A stretch of DNA of 64,000 bases from JBNPEO01 sp050490315 (GCF_050490315.1 NZ_JBNPEO010000001.1:496001-560000); one strand, 5' to 3'; positions 46,830 to 55,824 are shown, counted from the stretch's first letter. The notes: a model not told the origin generated them from the letters alone. A program made the numbers and translations.

Positions 46830-47969
46830 CTACCGAGTTCGCATAGCGCCAGTGATGGGGCAGCTAAACATTTCTACCTTGCCGTGACCCACACCGTCGA
46901 GGAAGTCCAAGATCGAGCTAAAAGCCTCGGGGAGGGTAGTGGCTGTGTACTTGATGCCCTTGTCCTTGCAGAACTGCTGGACCAGAGGCTGAACACGACG
47001 CAGGCTGCGGCTGGACATGGTGGGGAACAAGTGGTGTTCTACCTGGTAGTTCAGTCCACCCATCAGGGCGTTGATGGTCCAACCGCCCTTGATATTGCGG
47101 GACATCAATACTTGGCGACTCAGGAAGTCAATGCCAGCATCTTTGGGAACAATGGGCATACCAAGGTGGTTCGGCGCGAACACCAAACCGAAGTACAGGC
47201 CAAAGAGACCCAGCTGAACACCCATCCACGTGAAACCGATAGTGGGGCCCAAAAACAGGACAACAGCTGTGGGCAGTGCTACTAAGCGGATCGCTAGGAA
47301 GAGTGCTTCTTGGGCGCGGTGCGGGACTGTTTCTTTGGGGTTAGCTACGCGGAGAATCGATTCGCGGTGCAAGTCTAGGCCCAAGAGCAAAAGAATCGGG
47401 AAAAAGAGTTGACGCTGGTGACGTGCAGCCCAAGCACCAATGCCGGTGCGGGTGGCAGCGTCTTCTGGGGTGAAAACGAGTGCTCCGGGGGCGATGTCAT
47501 TGTCCTTGCCTACCTTGTTGGGGTTGGCGTGGTGACGACCGTGCTTGTTGAGCCACCAGCCGTAGCTCAGACCCACGGCGAGGTTGGCGAGAATCCTTGA
47601 GGCGAGGCCGTTCGCTGCACCGGATTCGTAGATTTGGCGGTGCGCTGCGTCATGCCCCAGGAAGGCGGCTTGGGCGCAGAAGAAGGAGAACAGAGCAGCG
47701 GTGATGAGGTTCCACCAAGAAGGGCCAATCATCACAAACAATGCGATAGTTGATGCCAGAAGTAAGCCCAGACGCGCCATCCGCCAGTGGTACCAACTCA
47801 ACTCGCGCTTAAACAGGCCCATTGATCGGACGGTCTCGGTGAGCTGAATGTAATCTGTGGCGGCCTTATTCGGCCGTGGTGCGCGGGTTGAACCCAAGCT
47901 TGTGGCTGAGGTTCCGGTAGCACGCGTGGTGTTATCCGACGTCGTGCGCGGCATATCTGTAATGGTCAT
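46830..47969 (-). CDS. Membrane fatty acid desaturase
   Basis: Di-iron acyl-lipid or acyl-CoA desaturase of 379 residues with four main hydrophobic helices. Three histidine boxes: HDAAH (about 129), HGRHH (about 164) and QVEHH (about 316). Residues 1-55 are a Thr-rich polar leader. Such enzymes keep membranes fluid, which would suit cold growth. The ATG at 47969 has GGAGGA upstream; a reading beginning at 48023 is less likely. Resembles mycobacterial DesA3-type proteins. Confidence 0.87.
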   Translation of the reverse strand: MTITDMPRTTSDNTTRATGTSATSLGSTRAPRPNKAATDYIQLTETVRSMGLFKRELSWYHWRMARLGLLLASTIALFVMIGPSWWNLITAALFSFFCAQAAFLGHDAAHRQIYESGAANGLASRILANLAVGLSYGWWLNKHGRHHANPNKVGKDNDIAPGALVFTPEDAATRTGIGAWAARHQRQLFFPILLLLGLDLHRESILRVANPKETVPHRAQEALFLAIRLVALPTAVVLFLGPTIGFTWMGVQLGLFGLYFGLVFAPNHLGMPIVPKDAGIDFLSRQVLMSRNIKGGWTINALMGGLNYQVEHHLFPTMSSRSLRRVQPLVQQFCKDKGIKYTATTLPEAFSSILDFLDGVGHGKVEMFSCPITGAMRTR

Positions 47970-48048
47970 TGGTCCTCCGTAAGTCTGTCCCACTAACGAA
48001 CTTACGCAAAGCCATTCAAACAAACGTCCCGCCGCCGTACTGCCGGCA

Positions 48049-48064
48049 CCCTACCGGGGTAGGG
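48049..48064. promoter_or_regulatory. Perfect 16-bp palindrome upstream of the desaturase gene
   Basis: CCCTACCGGGGTAGGG, perfectly self-complementary, 80 bases before the desaturase start and just after the AlaX-like stop. It could be an operator or a short terminator; no T run follows on either strand. Confidence 0.35.
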
Positions 48065-48083
48065 GGCGGTCAGCGGCAAGCAA

Positions 48084-48959
48084 TTACAAGGTGACAGCGG
48101 CAGTTTCCATGGTGAGTTGGAGGGCACCATTTTCTTCGCTTAGTTCAAGCCCCACGGCCACGGTGGTTAGTTGTGAAAGTGATCGCAGGTGGGTTCCTCC
48201 GCAGGGAATTCGCGCAGTTCCGCTGGGCAACTCGCATACCCATTCGCGCAGATCGGTGAGGAATTCGCCGTGGGATTCAATCCGTACTTCACCGCCGCTG
48301 GCCACCCACTGAACCAATTGTTGGTTGAGAGCGTCTTGCAAAGCTGGCAAGTGTGCTACGAGAGATTCTGTGGGGAACCCCTTTTTGCGCAAGGATTTGC
48401 CCAGTCGGTAAACATCGCGGGAACCGTACTCTAGGATTGTGGAGCTTTCAATCGCGGCACCGTCGAAGTCAGGGTTACCCAAGGCATCAGGCCGGACTTC
48501 TTTGGTCCACTGGTCCGCGAGCACCTGGTTGAGGGCTAGGGATGCCAAGTGGCAGCCTGTGTGGCCGGCGCTGAGCGCGGCGCGGTAGGACTGTTCGACG
48601 TCGATGCGAACCTCTGCGCCCTCTTTCAGTTCCGCGTCGGCGGGCAGAATATGGACTACTACAAAGGCCCAGCCTTCGGCTCCTCTGCGGACTGGAACGT
48701 CTGCCCCAACATAAAGCGTTTGGCCATCGCTCGCCCCGACTACGCAGTCGATGACGTCGAAGGCGATGTCTCGGGTGCGAATGGTGGCCTGATCTGAGCC
48801 TTGGTCCGGCCAGCCCACATCGAGCGGGTGGCATGGCGTTTCGTCCAGTAGCACGGCGAGGGTTCCATCCTCAAGCCGTTGGGTGTGGATGACCGTCGCG
48901 GAACCTCCCACGGCACCCTTGGCATAGCTGATGGAGGTATCGCGAAGGGGGAGAGTCAT
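48084..48959 (-). CDS. AlaX-like alanyl-tRNA editing protein
   Basis: Stand-alone editing-domain homologue of alanyl-tRNA synthetase that may hydrolyse Ser-tRNA(Ala) or a related misacylated tRNA. The zinc ligands are H-x3-H in AGHTGCHLA (about residue 131) and C-x3-H in IPCGGTHL (about 262). Length is 291 residues. The ATG at 48959 has TAAGCT 7 bases upstream, and GGAAGG is too close to serve as ribosome site, so leaderless expression is likely. A longer start at 49121 would run into the corA end. Confidence 0.8.
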   Translation of the reverse strand: MTLPLRDTSISYAKGAVGGSATVIHTQRLEDGTLAVLLDETPCHPLDVGWPDQGSDQATIRTRDIAFDVIDCVVGASDGQTLYVGADVPVRRGAEGWAFVVVHILPADAELKEGAEVRIDVEQSYRAALSAGHTGCHLASLALNQVLADQWTKEVRPDALGNPDFDGAAIESSTILEYGSRDVYRLGKSLRKKGFPTESLVAHLPALQDALNQQLVQWVASGGEVRIESHGEFLTDLREWVCELPSGTARIPCGGTHLRSLSQLTTVAVGLELSEENGALQLTMETAAVTL

Positions 48960-48966
48960 ACCTTCC

Positions 48967-48972
48967 AGCTTA
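48967..48972 (-). promoter_or_regulatory. -10 box of the AlaX-like gene (leaderless)
   Basis: TAAGCT on the minus strand, 7 bases before the ATG at 48959. Confidence 0.45.
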
Positions 48973-49030
48973 ACGTGTGGTACTACGAGAGCCCAGACCG
49001 GTAGTAGGTGAGGCGGGTCGTGACCGAGAG

Positions 49031-50026
49031 TTACATCCAGCCCTTTTTCTTGAAGATCGCAAACATGATCGCTGCGAGACCGATCATCAGCCCGATCGCC
49101 ATGGGGTAGCCGTAGAGCCACTCCAGCTCGGGCATGTGCTCAAAGTTCATGCCGTAAATGCCGGCAATGATGGACGGGGCAAAAAAGATCGCAGCCCAGG
49201 ATGAAATCTTTTTTACTTGTTCGTTTTGTTCCGCGCTGGCTTCGTTTTGCCGGTTGGCGGTGAGTGTCCCGTCCAAGGTCAGGGCGTTTTGCAGGATGTC
49301 TCGGAAGGCGTTGGCACGTGAGATGAGCTGGGCAATGTGGTCCTCAACGTCGCGCAGATTGCGTTGAAGTTCAATGTCCACGCCGTATTTTTCGAAGCCA
49401 TTTTTGAGTCCCTGGATCATTTCTGGCAGTGGGTGAATGGCCCGTTGAAACTGGATGACTTCGCGGGCGAGCTCGTAAATACGCCGTGATACGCCCGAGT
49501 CGCCGTTGAAGAGTTGATCTTCAATCTCGTCGATATCGTTTTCCAAGCCGGCTACAACCGGTGCGTAGTCGTCCACTACCCGGTCTAGCAGAGCGTAGAG
49601 AACCGCTTCGGGGCCGCACGCTAGGAGCTCCGGGCGTTCCTCGAGACGACGCCGAACGGAAGCCACGCCTGCCGTTTCAGCGTGGCGGATGGTCACTACA
49701 AAGTTGGGGCCAGTGAAAACGTGGAGCTCGCCAAATTCCACCGTTTCTGTGGCGTCGATGTACCTCGCTGGGCGTAGAACCGTGAACAAGGTGCGGTCGT
49801 AACGTTCGAGTTTTGGACGTTGATGAGCTGAGACGGCATCTTCTACAGCCAATGAGTGGAGGCCAAACTCGGCGGCAACAGCCATCATCTCCACTTCGTC
49901 CGGACGGTACAGCCCAATCCAGGCCATACCACCGTGTTCAGCGAGACACTCAACGGTTTGGAGTAGTCCTTCCGGCTGGGCAACACGTTTGCCGTCCACG
50001 TAGACAGCATTGTCGACGATTGTCAC
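49031..50026 (-). CDS. corA: CorA-family magnesium/cobalt transporter
   Basis: 331-residue channel with a large cytoplasmic N-terminal domain and two C-terminal helices. The selectivity motif YGMNFEHMPE lies between the helices (AAIFFAPSIIAGIYG and YPMAIGLMIGLAAIMFAIF). The charged tail KKKGW is typical. The GTG at 50026 has GAGGAG upstream, which decides against the start 54 bases earlier. No M-box riboswitch is seen in the short upstream space. Confidence 0.92.
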   Translation of the reverse strand: MTIVDNAVYVDGKRVAQPEGLLQTVECLAEHGGMAWIGLYRPDEVEMMAVAAEFGLHSLAVEDAVSAHQRPKLERYDRTLFTVLRPARYIDATETVEFGELHVFTGPNFVVTIRHAETAGVASVRRRLEERPELLACGPEAVLYALLDRVVDDYAPVVAGLENDIDEIEDQLFNGDSGVSRRIYELAREVIQFQRAIHPLPEMIQGLKNGFEKYGVDIELQRNLRDVEDHIAQLISRANAFRDILQNALTLDGTLTANRQNEASAEQNEQVKKISSWAAIFFAPSIIAGIYGMNFEHMPELEWLYGYPMAIGLMIGLAAIMFAIFKKKGWM

Positions 50027-50113
50027 TTGGCTCCTCGAACTTGGTTGCAGGAATGATGACTGGAGTGCGGTGCGGGCCAAGCCATCCTTGAATTGTAGTT
50101 CTGGGGCATGGTG

Positions 50114-50647
50114 TTATTTTTCAGCAGTCACACCGGAACGCTGTGTGGTAGGAGCTGAAGTTCCTGATTTTCCAGCCGGAACATTTGTCATCCTGCTGAT
50201 CAGAGGCTCGGTCCGGTAGGCGATGTGAGTGTGGAGGGCCAGCGAGGTCTCAGTACGAATGACCCCCTTAATACGCAGGACTTGGCGCAAAGTGTTTTGG
50301 AGGTTGTGGGTATCGGTAGCAACCACCCGGCACCAGATGTCACCACGGCCGGAAATTTCGTGTACTTCCAGAACCTGGCTGATGAGCCGCAAGGCGGCTA
50401 TAACGCCGTCTAGTTCGCGGTGGTTCACTTCGATCGTGATAAAAGCTACGACGTCGTAACCCACCGCTTCTAGGTCAACTTCCCTGCCGCCGCTGTGCAG
50501 TACGCCGGAGCGCTGTAAGCGCTTAAGGCGCGTCTGGGCCGTATTGCGGGCGATGCCCAGCGAAGTGCTCAAATCTCCAATCTGAATCCGCGGATCTTGG
50601 ACCAATTTGAGCAGGATTTTCAAATCAATGCCATCAAGGTTGTTCAT
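50114..50647 (-). CDS. Lrp/AsnC-family transcription regulator (first)
   Basis: 177-residue regulator: N-terminal HTH (LDGIDLKILLKLVQDPRIQIGDLSTSLGIARNTAQTRLKRL) and a RAM ligand-binding domain with EVHEISGRGDIWCRVVATD. The ATG at 50647 has GGAGTGAAGAA upstream. Divergent from an MFS transporter gene across 174 bases, so it probably regulates that gene in response to a small molecule, by Lrp convention an amino acid. Confidence 0.9.
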   Translation of the reverse strand: MNNLDGIDLKILLKLVQDPRIQIGDLSTSLGIARNTAQTRLKRLQRSGVLHSGGREVDLEAVGYDVVAFITIEVNHRELDGVIAALRLISQVLEVHEISGRGDIWCRVVATDTHNLQNTLRQVLRIKGVIRTETSLALHTHIAYRTEPLISRMTNVPAGKSGTSAPTTQRSGVTAEK

Positions 50648-50821
50648 TTCTTCACTCCAGCGCAGCTCGAATTTCATATTTTGCGCACAATGATCAATCT
50701 TGACACGAATATGGCCCCTTTAGCTCAGTATTGCCGGAACATTTGAGGTATACGCCAGCGTGGGCTGAGCGTCACTGCGCTCAGTCGCGAATGACAACCC
50801 CTCAAGCAAGGCAGGCAGACC

Positions 50822-52069
50822 GTGACAGTTATTAGCGAACTGCGAATGCGTCCCGCCAGCACTGAAGGCTGGGCATGGGACGCATCCGTCACCGCTCGGC
50901 TGGTGGTGTCCGGAATTGTGCTGTTTGTGTTGCTGGTGGGCGCAAACTTGGCCACTCCGCTCTACCCACTTTTGCAAGCGCACTTAGGGCTCAGCAGCTT
51001 CGATGTCACTGTGGCTTTTACCAGCTATGTTTTGGCGCTGATTGGCACTTTGTTGGTGGCCGGCCATTGGTCCGATCACATTGGTCGCCGTGCAGCGATG
51101 GTTCTGGCGGTGCTGGTTAGTTTCGCCGGGGGACTGGTTTTTGCGTTCGCGGGCAACTTGCTGATGCTTTCGGCTGGACGTGCCTTGCAAGGTGCTGCTG
51201 TTGCTCTTGCAACAGGCGCCTGCTCCGCGGCCTTGCGGGAACTTTTGCCGTTGCGTCCAGAATGGGCTTCGCGCTTTACCTTGCTCGCTTCCTCCGGTGG
51301 TGTGGCTGCTGGTCCAGTGATCGGCGGTTTGCTTTCGCTATTCCCTCACCCCGTCAGTACACCGTTTTTGGTTCAAGCAGGAATCCTCGCAGCCCTGTTG
51401 GTTCCGTTGTGGATGATCCGTGCACGCCCGGCCATCAAACACATAGAGCACGGTTACGGATTGGAAGCCCTTGCCCCGCGCCGGCCACAGATTTCCCGAG
51501 AAGCTCGCGGAGCCTTCTGGATGGCATCAATGGTTGGCTTCTTAAGCTTCACCGTGTTTGGCTTTTGCCTCTCGTTGGCTCCTGCGTACTTCGCGCCGGT
51601 AGTGCACGCCGACTCACGCCCACTGGTCGGTTTGCTCGCTGGTCTGACCCTTGGGGCCTCAGCGGTGAGCCAGCTGATGCGAGCCGAGGGCAAATTCCGC
51701 GTCTCCACCGGGCTCACTGTCCTGGGTGTCTCGGTAGCGGCTATGGCGTTCGCCGCTGCAGCCAACGCGCCATGGCTTTTAGTCTTCGCTTGCATCGCCG
51801 CCGGGGCAGGACAGGGCATTGCGTTCCGGACCGTATTTAACACCGTGGCCAACAAGGTTGAACCGGCTCGCCACGCGCAGATCATTTCTGGGGTTTACGT
51901 GATTACCTACCTAGGCAGTGCGATCCCAGTGCTTGGCCTCGGTTGGGCTGCTGGCTACTTTGGCTTGGCAGCGTCAGTGGCAGTTTTTGCCGGGGCTTGC
52001 CTTGTGGTGGCGTTAGTCCTGGCAGCTTTCGCCTTCCGTAGCGAACTTCGTGAAGCCCGGGCAGCTTAA
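50822..52069 (+). CDS. MFS transporter (first)
   Basis: 415-residue permease with about twelve transmembrane helices. The loop 2-3 signature is GHWSDHIGRRAAMV. Proteins of this type are drug or metabolite exporters. GTG at 50822; upstream AAGGCAGGCAG is a weak ribosome site and TTGACA at 50700-50705 is a possible -35 box. The divergent Lrp gene suggests an amino acid or related efflux substrate (inference). Confidence 0.85.
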   Translation: MTVISELRMRPASTEGWAWDASVTARLVVSGIVLFVLLVGANLATPLYPLLQAHLGLSSFDVTVAFTSYVLALIGTLLVAGHWSDHIGRRAAMVLAVLVSFAGGLVFAFAGNLLMLSAGRALQGAAVALATGACSAALRELLPLRPEWASRFTLLASSGGVAAGPVIGGLLSLFPHPVSTPFLVQAGILAALLVPLWMIRARPAIKHIEHGYGLEALAPRRPQISREARGAFWMASMVGFLSFTVFGFCLSLAPAYFAPVVHADSRPLVGLLAGLTLGASAVSQLMRAEGKFRVSTGLTVLGVSVAAMAFAAAANAPWLLVFACIAAGAGQGIAFRTVFNTVANKVEPARHAQIISGVYVITYLGSAIPVLGLGWAAGYFGLAASVAVFAGACLVVALVLAAFAFRSELREARAA

Positions 52070-52107
52070 ACCTCAAGCAACGGCACTAGCTATCGAACGG
52101 CCGTATC

Positions 52108-52136
52108 CGTCTAGCCGGCTAGACGGGCTAGCCGTC
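52108..52136. terminator. Tandem palindromes between convergent MFS and Lrp genes
   Basis: An 18-bp perfect palindrome CGTCTAGCCGGCTAGACG (52108-52125) merges with GACGG-GCTAG-CCGTC (52122-52136), so two alternative hairpins share bases. The second reaches the end of the second Lrp gene. Probably a terminator, but no T run is present. Confidence 0.45.
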
Positions 52137-52634
52137 CAGCGGCCCGGGATGCCCCGGAATGTGATCAAACACCAGAGTGGTTTCGGTATGGCCCACTACG
52201 GGATCCGGCGCCAGATTATCCAGGACCCAGTCGCGTAGGTCTTCTGTGGTGGCAACGGCAATGTGCAAGAGATAGTCCACCGAACCAGAGGTGTGGAACG
52301 TTGAGAGCACCGCTGGAAGTTTGGGCACCCGTTGCGTAAAAACGTCAATCTGATCACGGTCGTGGGCGCGCAGCCGTACTGCAACAAGCGCTTGAACGGA
52401 TCGACCAATCGCGGTGAGGTTCAGTTGTGCTTCAAAACCATTGATGATTCCGCGTTCTTGCAGGGCACGGGTGCGCATTAGCGCGGTGGAGGGGGCAATG
52501 CCTACGAGCTCGGCCAGTTGTTTGTTGGAAATGCGGGCGTCCTCAACAAGGGCCTGCAAAATCTTCTCGTCAATGGCGTCCAAGGGTTCGCTCCCTGCCG
52601 CTGGCTGCCGAACATTCTTCGGTGTAATGCTCAT
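52128..52634 (-). CDS. Lrp/AsnC-family transcription regulator (second)
   Basis: 168-residue Lrp-type regulator: LDAIDEKILQALVEDARISNKQLAELVGIAPSTALMRTRAL, then a RAM domain with FHTSGSVDYLLHIAVATTEDL. ATG at 52634 with AGGAGGAAAC upstream. It is 28 bases downstream of an MFS gene and co-transcribed with it. It has only moderate resemblance to the first Lrp gene, so it is not a recent duplicate. Confidence 0.9.
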   Translation of the reverse strand: MSITPKNVRQPAAGSEPLDAIDEKILQALVEDARISNKQLAELVGIAPSTALMRTRALQERGIINGFEAQLNLTAIGRSVQALVAVRLRAHDRDQIDVFTQRVPKLPAVLSTFHTSGSVDYLLHIAVATTEDLRDWVLDNLAPDPVVGHTETTLVFDHIPGHPGPLDG

Positions 52635-52662
52635 GTTTCCTCCTACGCAGACTCTCGATTCA

Positions 52663-53898
52663 TCATAGAGCCGTTGCTGTGGTGGTAGTTTGTGGGCGCC
52701 CCCGGTGGGCTAAAAAATTCAACAATCCGGCGAGTAAAGTCAGCCCGGCCACCAGTAGGGCAAGGGCTGGCCAACCGAAGCTTTGGAACACGAGGCCCCC
52801 GGCCCAACCGATGACACTCGAGCCAAGGTAGTAGGCCAAGTTGTAAAGCGAGGCTGCTTGAGCTCTGCCGCTCACGGCGATGGCCCCGGTCCAGCCCGAG
52901 CCCACACTATGTGCGGCGAAGTAACCGCCCGTGAGCACAATGACTCCAATTAAAACTGCGGTCAGATTGTCCGGGATGGTGATCAGGATTCCCGCAGCCA
53001 TAAGTGCAATGCTGCTCAGCAACACTGCCCGCCGGCCGAAGCGAACGGTCATGGCCGCACCCCAGCGCGAGGTAAAGGTTCCGGCCAGATATGCCAAGAA
53101 TATAAAGGCAATCAGCCCCGCCGGGAGCAGGAACGGCGGGGCCATCAGCCGGAAACCTAGGTAGTTGTAGAGCGCCACAAATCCGCCCATCAGCAAAAAT
53201 GCTTGGGCATAGAGAGCCAGCAATCGTTGGTCCTTACATAGGGACGCCAGAAGCATGAGCGCGGGTCCAATGCCTTTGCCGCGGGCTCGAACAAAACCGC
53301 GTTGTTTGGGGAGCAACATCAAAAATGCGACGGCGGCAAGTGTGGCAAGCAGAGACGCCGCAAGAGTGCCGAATCGCCAGCCGGCAAAGTCGCTGACCAC
53401 CCCTGACACTAGTCGTCCCAAGAGTCCACCGATGGTGGTTCCGGCCACATAACTGCCGGCAGCCACGGCTGCAGAAAGTTTGTGAACCTCTTCGTTGAGA
53501 TAAGCCACTGCCAGCGCCGGAATGCTGCCGAGAGCCATCCCTTCCAGCAAGCGAACTGCCAAAAGCGCTGGTAGCTCTGTGCACAGCGGGAGGATGAGCC
53601 CCAAGGCGGTTGCTGCACAAATTCCAATGGTCATGGCTTTCACCCGGCCAATGCGATCCGCTATAAAGGACCACGGAATCACGGCAACGGCCAAGCCAAC
53701 TGTGGCAGCTGAGATGGACAGTGCAGCGAGGGAAGCAGAGATGTGGAGCTCGGTGGCGATCTGCGGAAGTGTGGCCTGAACTGAGTACAGTTGCGCGAAG
53801 GTTGCCACCCCGGCGAGGGCCAAGGCTGCGAGTAAACGAGAGTAGGCCGCCGACCCCTTGTGGTGCCCATTCCAGTCAGTGCGGTCATCCTCAGCCAT
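52663..53898 (-). CDS. MFS transporter (second), YnfM-like
   Basis: 411-residue twelve-helix permease with the signature WSFIADRIGRVKAMT in loop 2-3. ATG at 53898 with TAGGGT 6 bases upstream. First gene of an operon with the Lrp gene that follows, so transporter and regulator are transcribed together. An exporter of a small hydrophobic or amino-acid-like compound is inferred. Confidence 0.85.
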   Translation of the reverse strand: MAEDDRTDWNGHHKGSAAYSRLLAALALAGVATFAQLYSVQATLPQIATELHISASLAALSISAATVGLAVAVIPWSFIADRIGRVKAMTIGICAATALGLILPLCTELPALLAVRLLEGMALGSIPALAVAYLNEEVHKLSAAVAAGSYVAGTTIGGLLGRLVSGVVSDFAGWRFGTLAASLLATLAAVAFLMLLPKQRGFVRARGKGIGPALMLLASLCKDQRLLALYAQAFLLMGGFVALYNYLGFRLMAPPFLLPAGLIAFIFLAYLAGTFTSRWGAAMTVRFGRRAVLLSSIALMAAGILITIPDNLTAVLIGVIVLTGGYFAAHSVGSGWTGAIAVSGRAQAASLYNLAYYLGSSVIGWAGGLVFQSFGWPALALLVAGLTLLAGLLNFLAHRGRPQTTTTATAL

Positions 53899-53904
53899 AT
53901 TCTC

Positions 53905-53910
53905 ACCCTA
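53905..53910 (-). promoter_or_regulatory. -10 box of the second MFS gene (leaderless)
   Basis: TAGGGT on the minus strand, 6 bases before the ATG at 53898. Confidence 0.5.
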
Positions 53911-54012
53911 GAACGCGCGGCGATCTAGGCGTTAACTAGTGCCTGGGTTTGAGGATTAGCGTTTGAGGATCAGCGGTTGAGAATGTCAGCCGTCACGAAC
54001 ACCAGCACAGCA

Positions 54013-54750
54013 CTAGCCCTGAAACCGCGCCAAAATTTCGGCGACAGTCCCCGACCGTGCGTACTGCCACGCCTCACCTGCCCATAAATTTAGCCCTTCG
54101 GCGTTATTCTGAGCTGCGGCTGCCGCCCGCAAAGGTGCCGTGCCAATCTGACCGGCGCACGCCCCGGCGTTCAGCACTAGGTCAAGACTTGCGCGGTTGT
54201 GGATCGCTCCGGCGGCAACGATGGGAAGATCGACGGCGGCAAGTGCCTCTTCTACATTTGTCACTGTGCCGATGAGTGCGCTTCCTACTGCATGGAGAGC
54301 GTCCACTTCGAGGGCGGAGGGCAGGCCAAAGGTAAAACTGACAAACTCCACGGGCTCCTGGGTGAGGGCAGCGATCTTTGCTGCCCAGCCGTCGTCGTCC
54401 GTTAAACGAGCCTCGGGTACCTCAACACCTAACGCGGAGGCGTAGGGGACTAGAAGTTCGCGGTACTTGGCGAGTTCGGCTTCGTCTGGTGACGTGGATT
54501 CGGGCACAAATACGTTGACCCCAAAGCGCGTTCCGGAAGTTTTGAGCGTGAGTATTTCGGCCAGCATGGAACCGGTTGTTTTGTACCCGGCGGCGAGAAA
54601 TCCCAAAGCCCCTGCCTTGTGCGCGGCCTGGACTAGTGCGGTTGTGGTGGTTCCACCAGCCATCGGTGCGGCAATAAGTTCAACCCCCGCCAAATTGAGC
54701 CCCGTGGGGACCTCGCCTGTGGAGGGATTCGGCGAGATTGTGGGGGACAT
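54013..54750 (-). CDS. Nitronate monooxygenase, internally deleted
   Basis: FMN-type TIM-barrel protein related to nitronate monooxygenase, but 245 residues instead of about 340-370. The N-terminus (APMAGGTTTTALVQAAHKAG) and the middle (FGVNVFVP, FVSFTFGLPS) are normal. After GTVTNVEEA the chain jumps to LAAVDLPIVAAGAIHN, which lacks the family segment with GxEAGGH that holds the active-site His. After QIGTA it jumps to PLRAAAAAQNNAEGLNLWAG, lacking the following 60 or so residues. Both deletions are in frame. ATG at 54750 with AGGAG upstream. Probably non-functional or altered; no stop codon interrupts it. Confidence 0.75.
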   Translation of the reverse strand: MSPTISPNPSTGEVPTGLNLAGVELIAAPMAGGTTTTALVQAAHKAGALGFLAAGYKTTGSMLAEILTLKTSGTRFGVNVFVPESTSPDEAELAKYRELLVPYASALGVEVPEARLTDDDGWAAKIAALTQEPVEFVSFTFGLPSALEVDALHAVGSALIGTVTNVEEALAAVDLPIVAAGAIHNRASLDLVLNAGACAGQIGTAPLRAAAAAQNNAEGLNLWAGEAWQYARSGTVAEILARFQG

Positions 54751-54774
54751 ACTCAACTCCTGCGGACGACTGCG

Positions 54775-54780
54775 TAGGCT
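54775..54780 (+). promoter_or_regulatory. -10 box of the kinase gene (leaderless)
   Basis: TAGGCT ends 6 bases before the GTG at 54787. Confidence 0.55.
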
Positions 54781-54786
54781 AGTGAC

Positions 54787-55782
54787 GTGACTAATACTGC
54801 CAAAGTCGGCGCCGCTGCCACTGAAATAACTCCCGCTGATGCTTCTGCTCCCGGAATCGCCACCGGAACGGACTCTTCCACCGGTTTAGACGCTGCTATT
54901 GGTGTGGGTGCTGCCATTGGCTTGGACATTGGCGGCACAAAAACCCGGGGCATCCGCATTGAGCACGGTGCAGTGTTGGCTGATGAGACGGTGGGCAGTT
55001 CCAACGTCCAAAATGTCACGCGTGAAGAGGCAGCCAAAAACATTGCAGAGTTGCTGAACAAAATCGGTACTGCAGGCGTAACGGCCGTGTACGCAGGTGC
55101 CGGCGGTGTGGATACCCAAGAAGACAAAGACGCACTCGCAGCCCTCATTTCCCCTCACGTTCCGGGCGCCAAAATCACTGTGGTCCACGATTCTCGGTTG
55201 CTGCTGGCCGCCGGCCAGGCACAAACGGGTGTGGCAGTTATTGCAGGAACGGGCTCGGCAGCGTGGGGAACTAATCCGCAGGGTCAAGAGGCGCGGGCTG
55301 GCGGTTGGGGCTACTTGCTGGGCGATGAAGGCAGCGGATATTGGCTGGGCAGGGAAGCTGTTCGTTACAGCCTGACTCGGATGAACCAGGGACAAGAACC
55401 CGATGAGCTCACTCGCGCGCTATTGGCCTCGGTTGGACTGGAAACTCCGGACCAGCTGATTGCCCACTTCCACTCTCCGGAGACTGGCCGCCGTTACTGG
55501 GCGCAGCAGGCCCGTGTGGTGGTGGACACGGCCGACGCCGGACACGCGCCGAGCGCGGCTATCCTCACCCAAGCGGCCGCCGACTTGGCCGGGCTCGCCA
55601 TTGGTGTGTTGAGTCAGCTGGGGATCGCTGGGCCGGTGATCCTCGGCAGCGGACTGGGACAAAACGTCAAACAAATCCAGGACGGCTTCCGGGCGGGCCT
55701 CAATGCTGCTGGGTATTCGGAAGTCAGGATTCTGGACCAAGAACCCATTTTTGGCACTCTGGAGCTGCTCAAAAACTCCTGA
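54787..55782 (+). CDS. BadF/BadG-family ATPase, N-acetylglucosamine kinase-like
   Basis: 331-residue ASKHA-fold sugar kinase. Phosphate-1 loop GLDIGGTKTRGIRIE at about residue 45, adenosine motif VIAGTGSAAWG, and the diagnostic GDEGSGYWLGREAVR of eukaryote-like GlcNAc kinases. The first 40 residues are an Ala/Thr-rich extension of unknown use. Likely phosphorylates GlcNAc or another amino sugar, possibly released by the GH3 lipoprotein earlier in the window (inference). Own leaderless promoter. Confidence 0.83.
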   Translation: MTNTAKVGAAATEITPADASAPGIATGTDSSTGLDAAIGVGAAIGLDIGGTKTRGIRIEHGAVLADETVGSSNVQNVTREEAAKNIAELLNKIGTAGVTAVYAGAGGVDTQEDKDALAALISPHVPGAKITVVHDSRLLLAAGQAQTGVAVIAGTGSAAWGTNPQGQEARAGGWGYLLGDEGSGYWLGREAVRYSLTRMNQGQEPDELTRALLASVGLETPDQLIAHFHSPETGRRYWAQQARVVVDTADAGHAPSAAILTQAAADLAGLAIGVLSQLGIAGPVILGSGLGQNVKQIQDGFRAGLNAAGYSEVRILDQEPIFGTLELLKNS

Positions 55783-55795
55783 GGCTCAGCCGGAT

Positions 55796-55824
55796 AACGC
55801 GGCTAACGTCACTTAGCCGCGTTT
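55796..55824. terminator. Terminator between kinase and pirin genes
   Basis: Perfect 11-bp stem AACGCGGCTAA / TTAGCCGCGTT with a CGTCAC loop, followed by T. The pirin stop codon (55813-55815) is in the right arm, so it serves both convergent genes. Confidence 0.8.
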
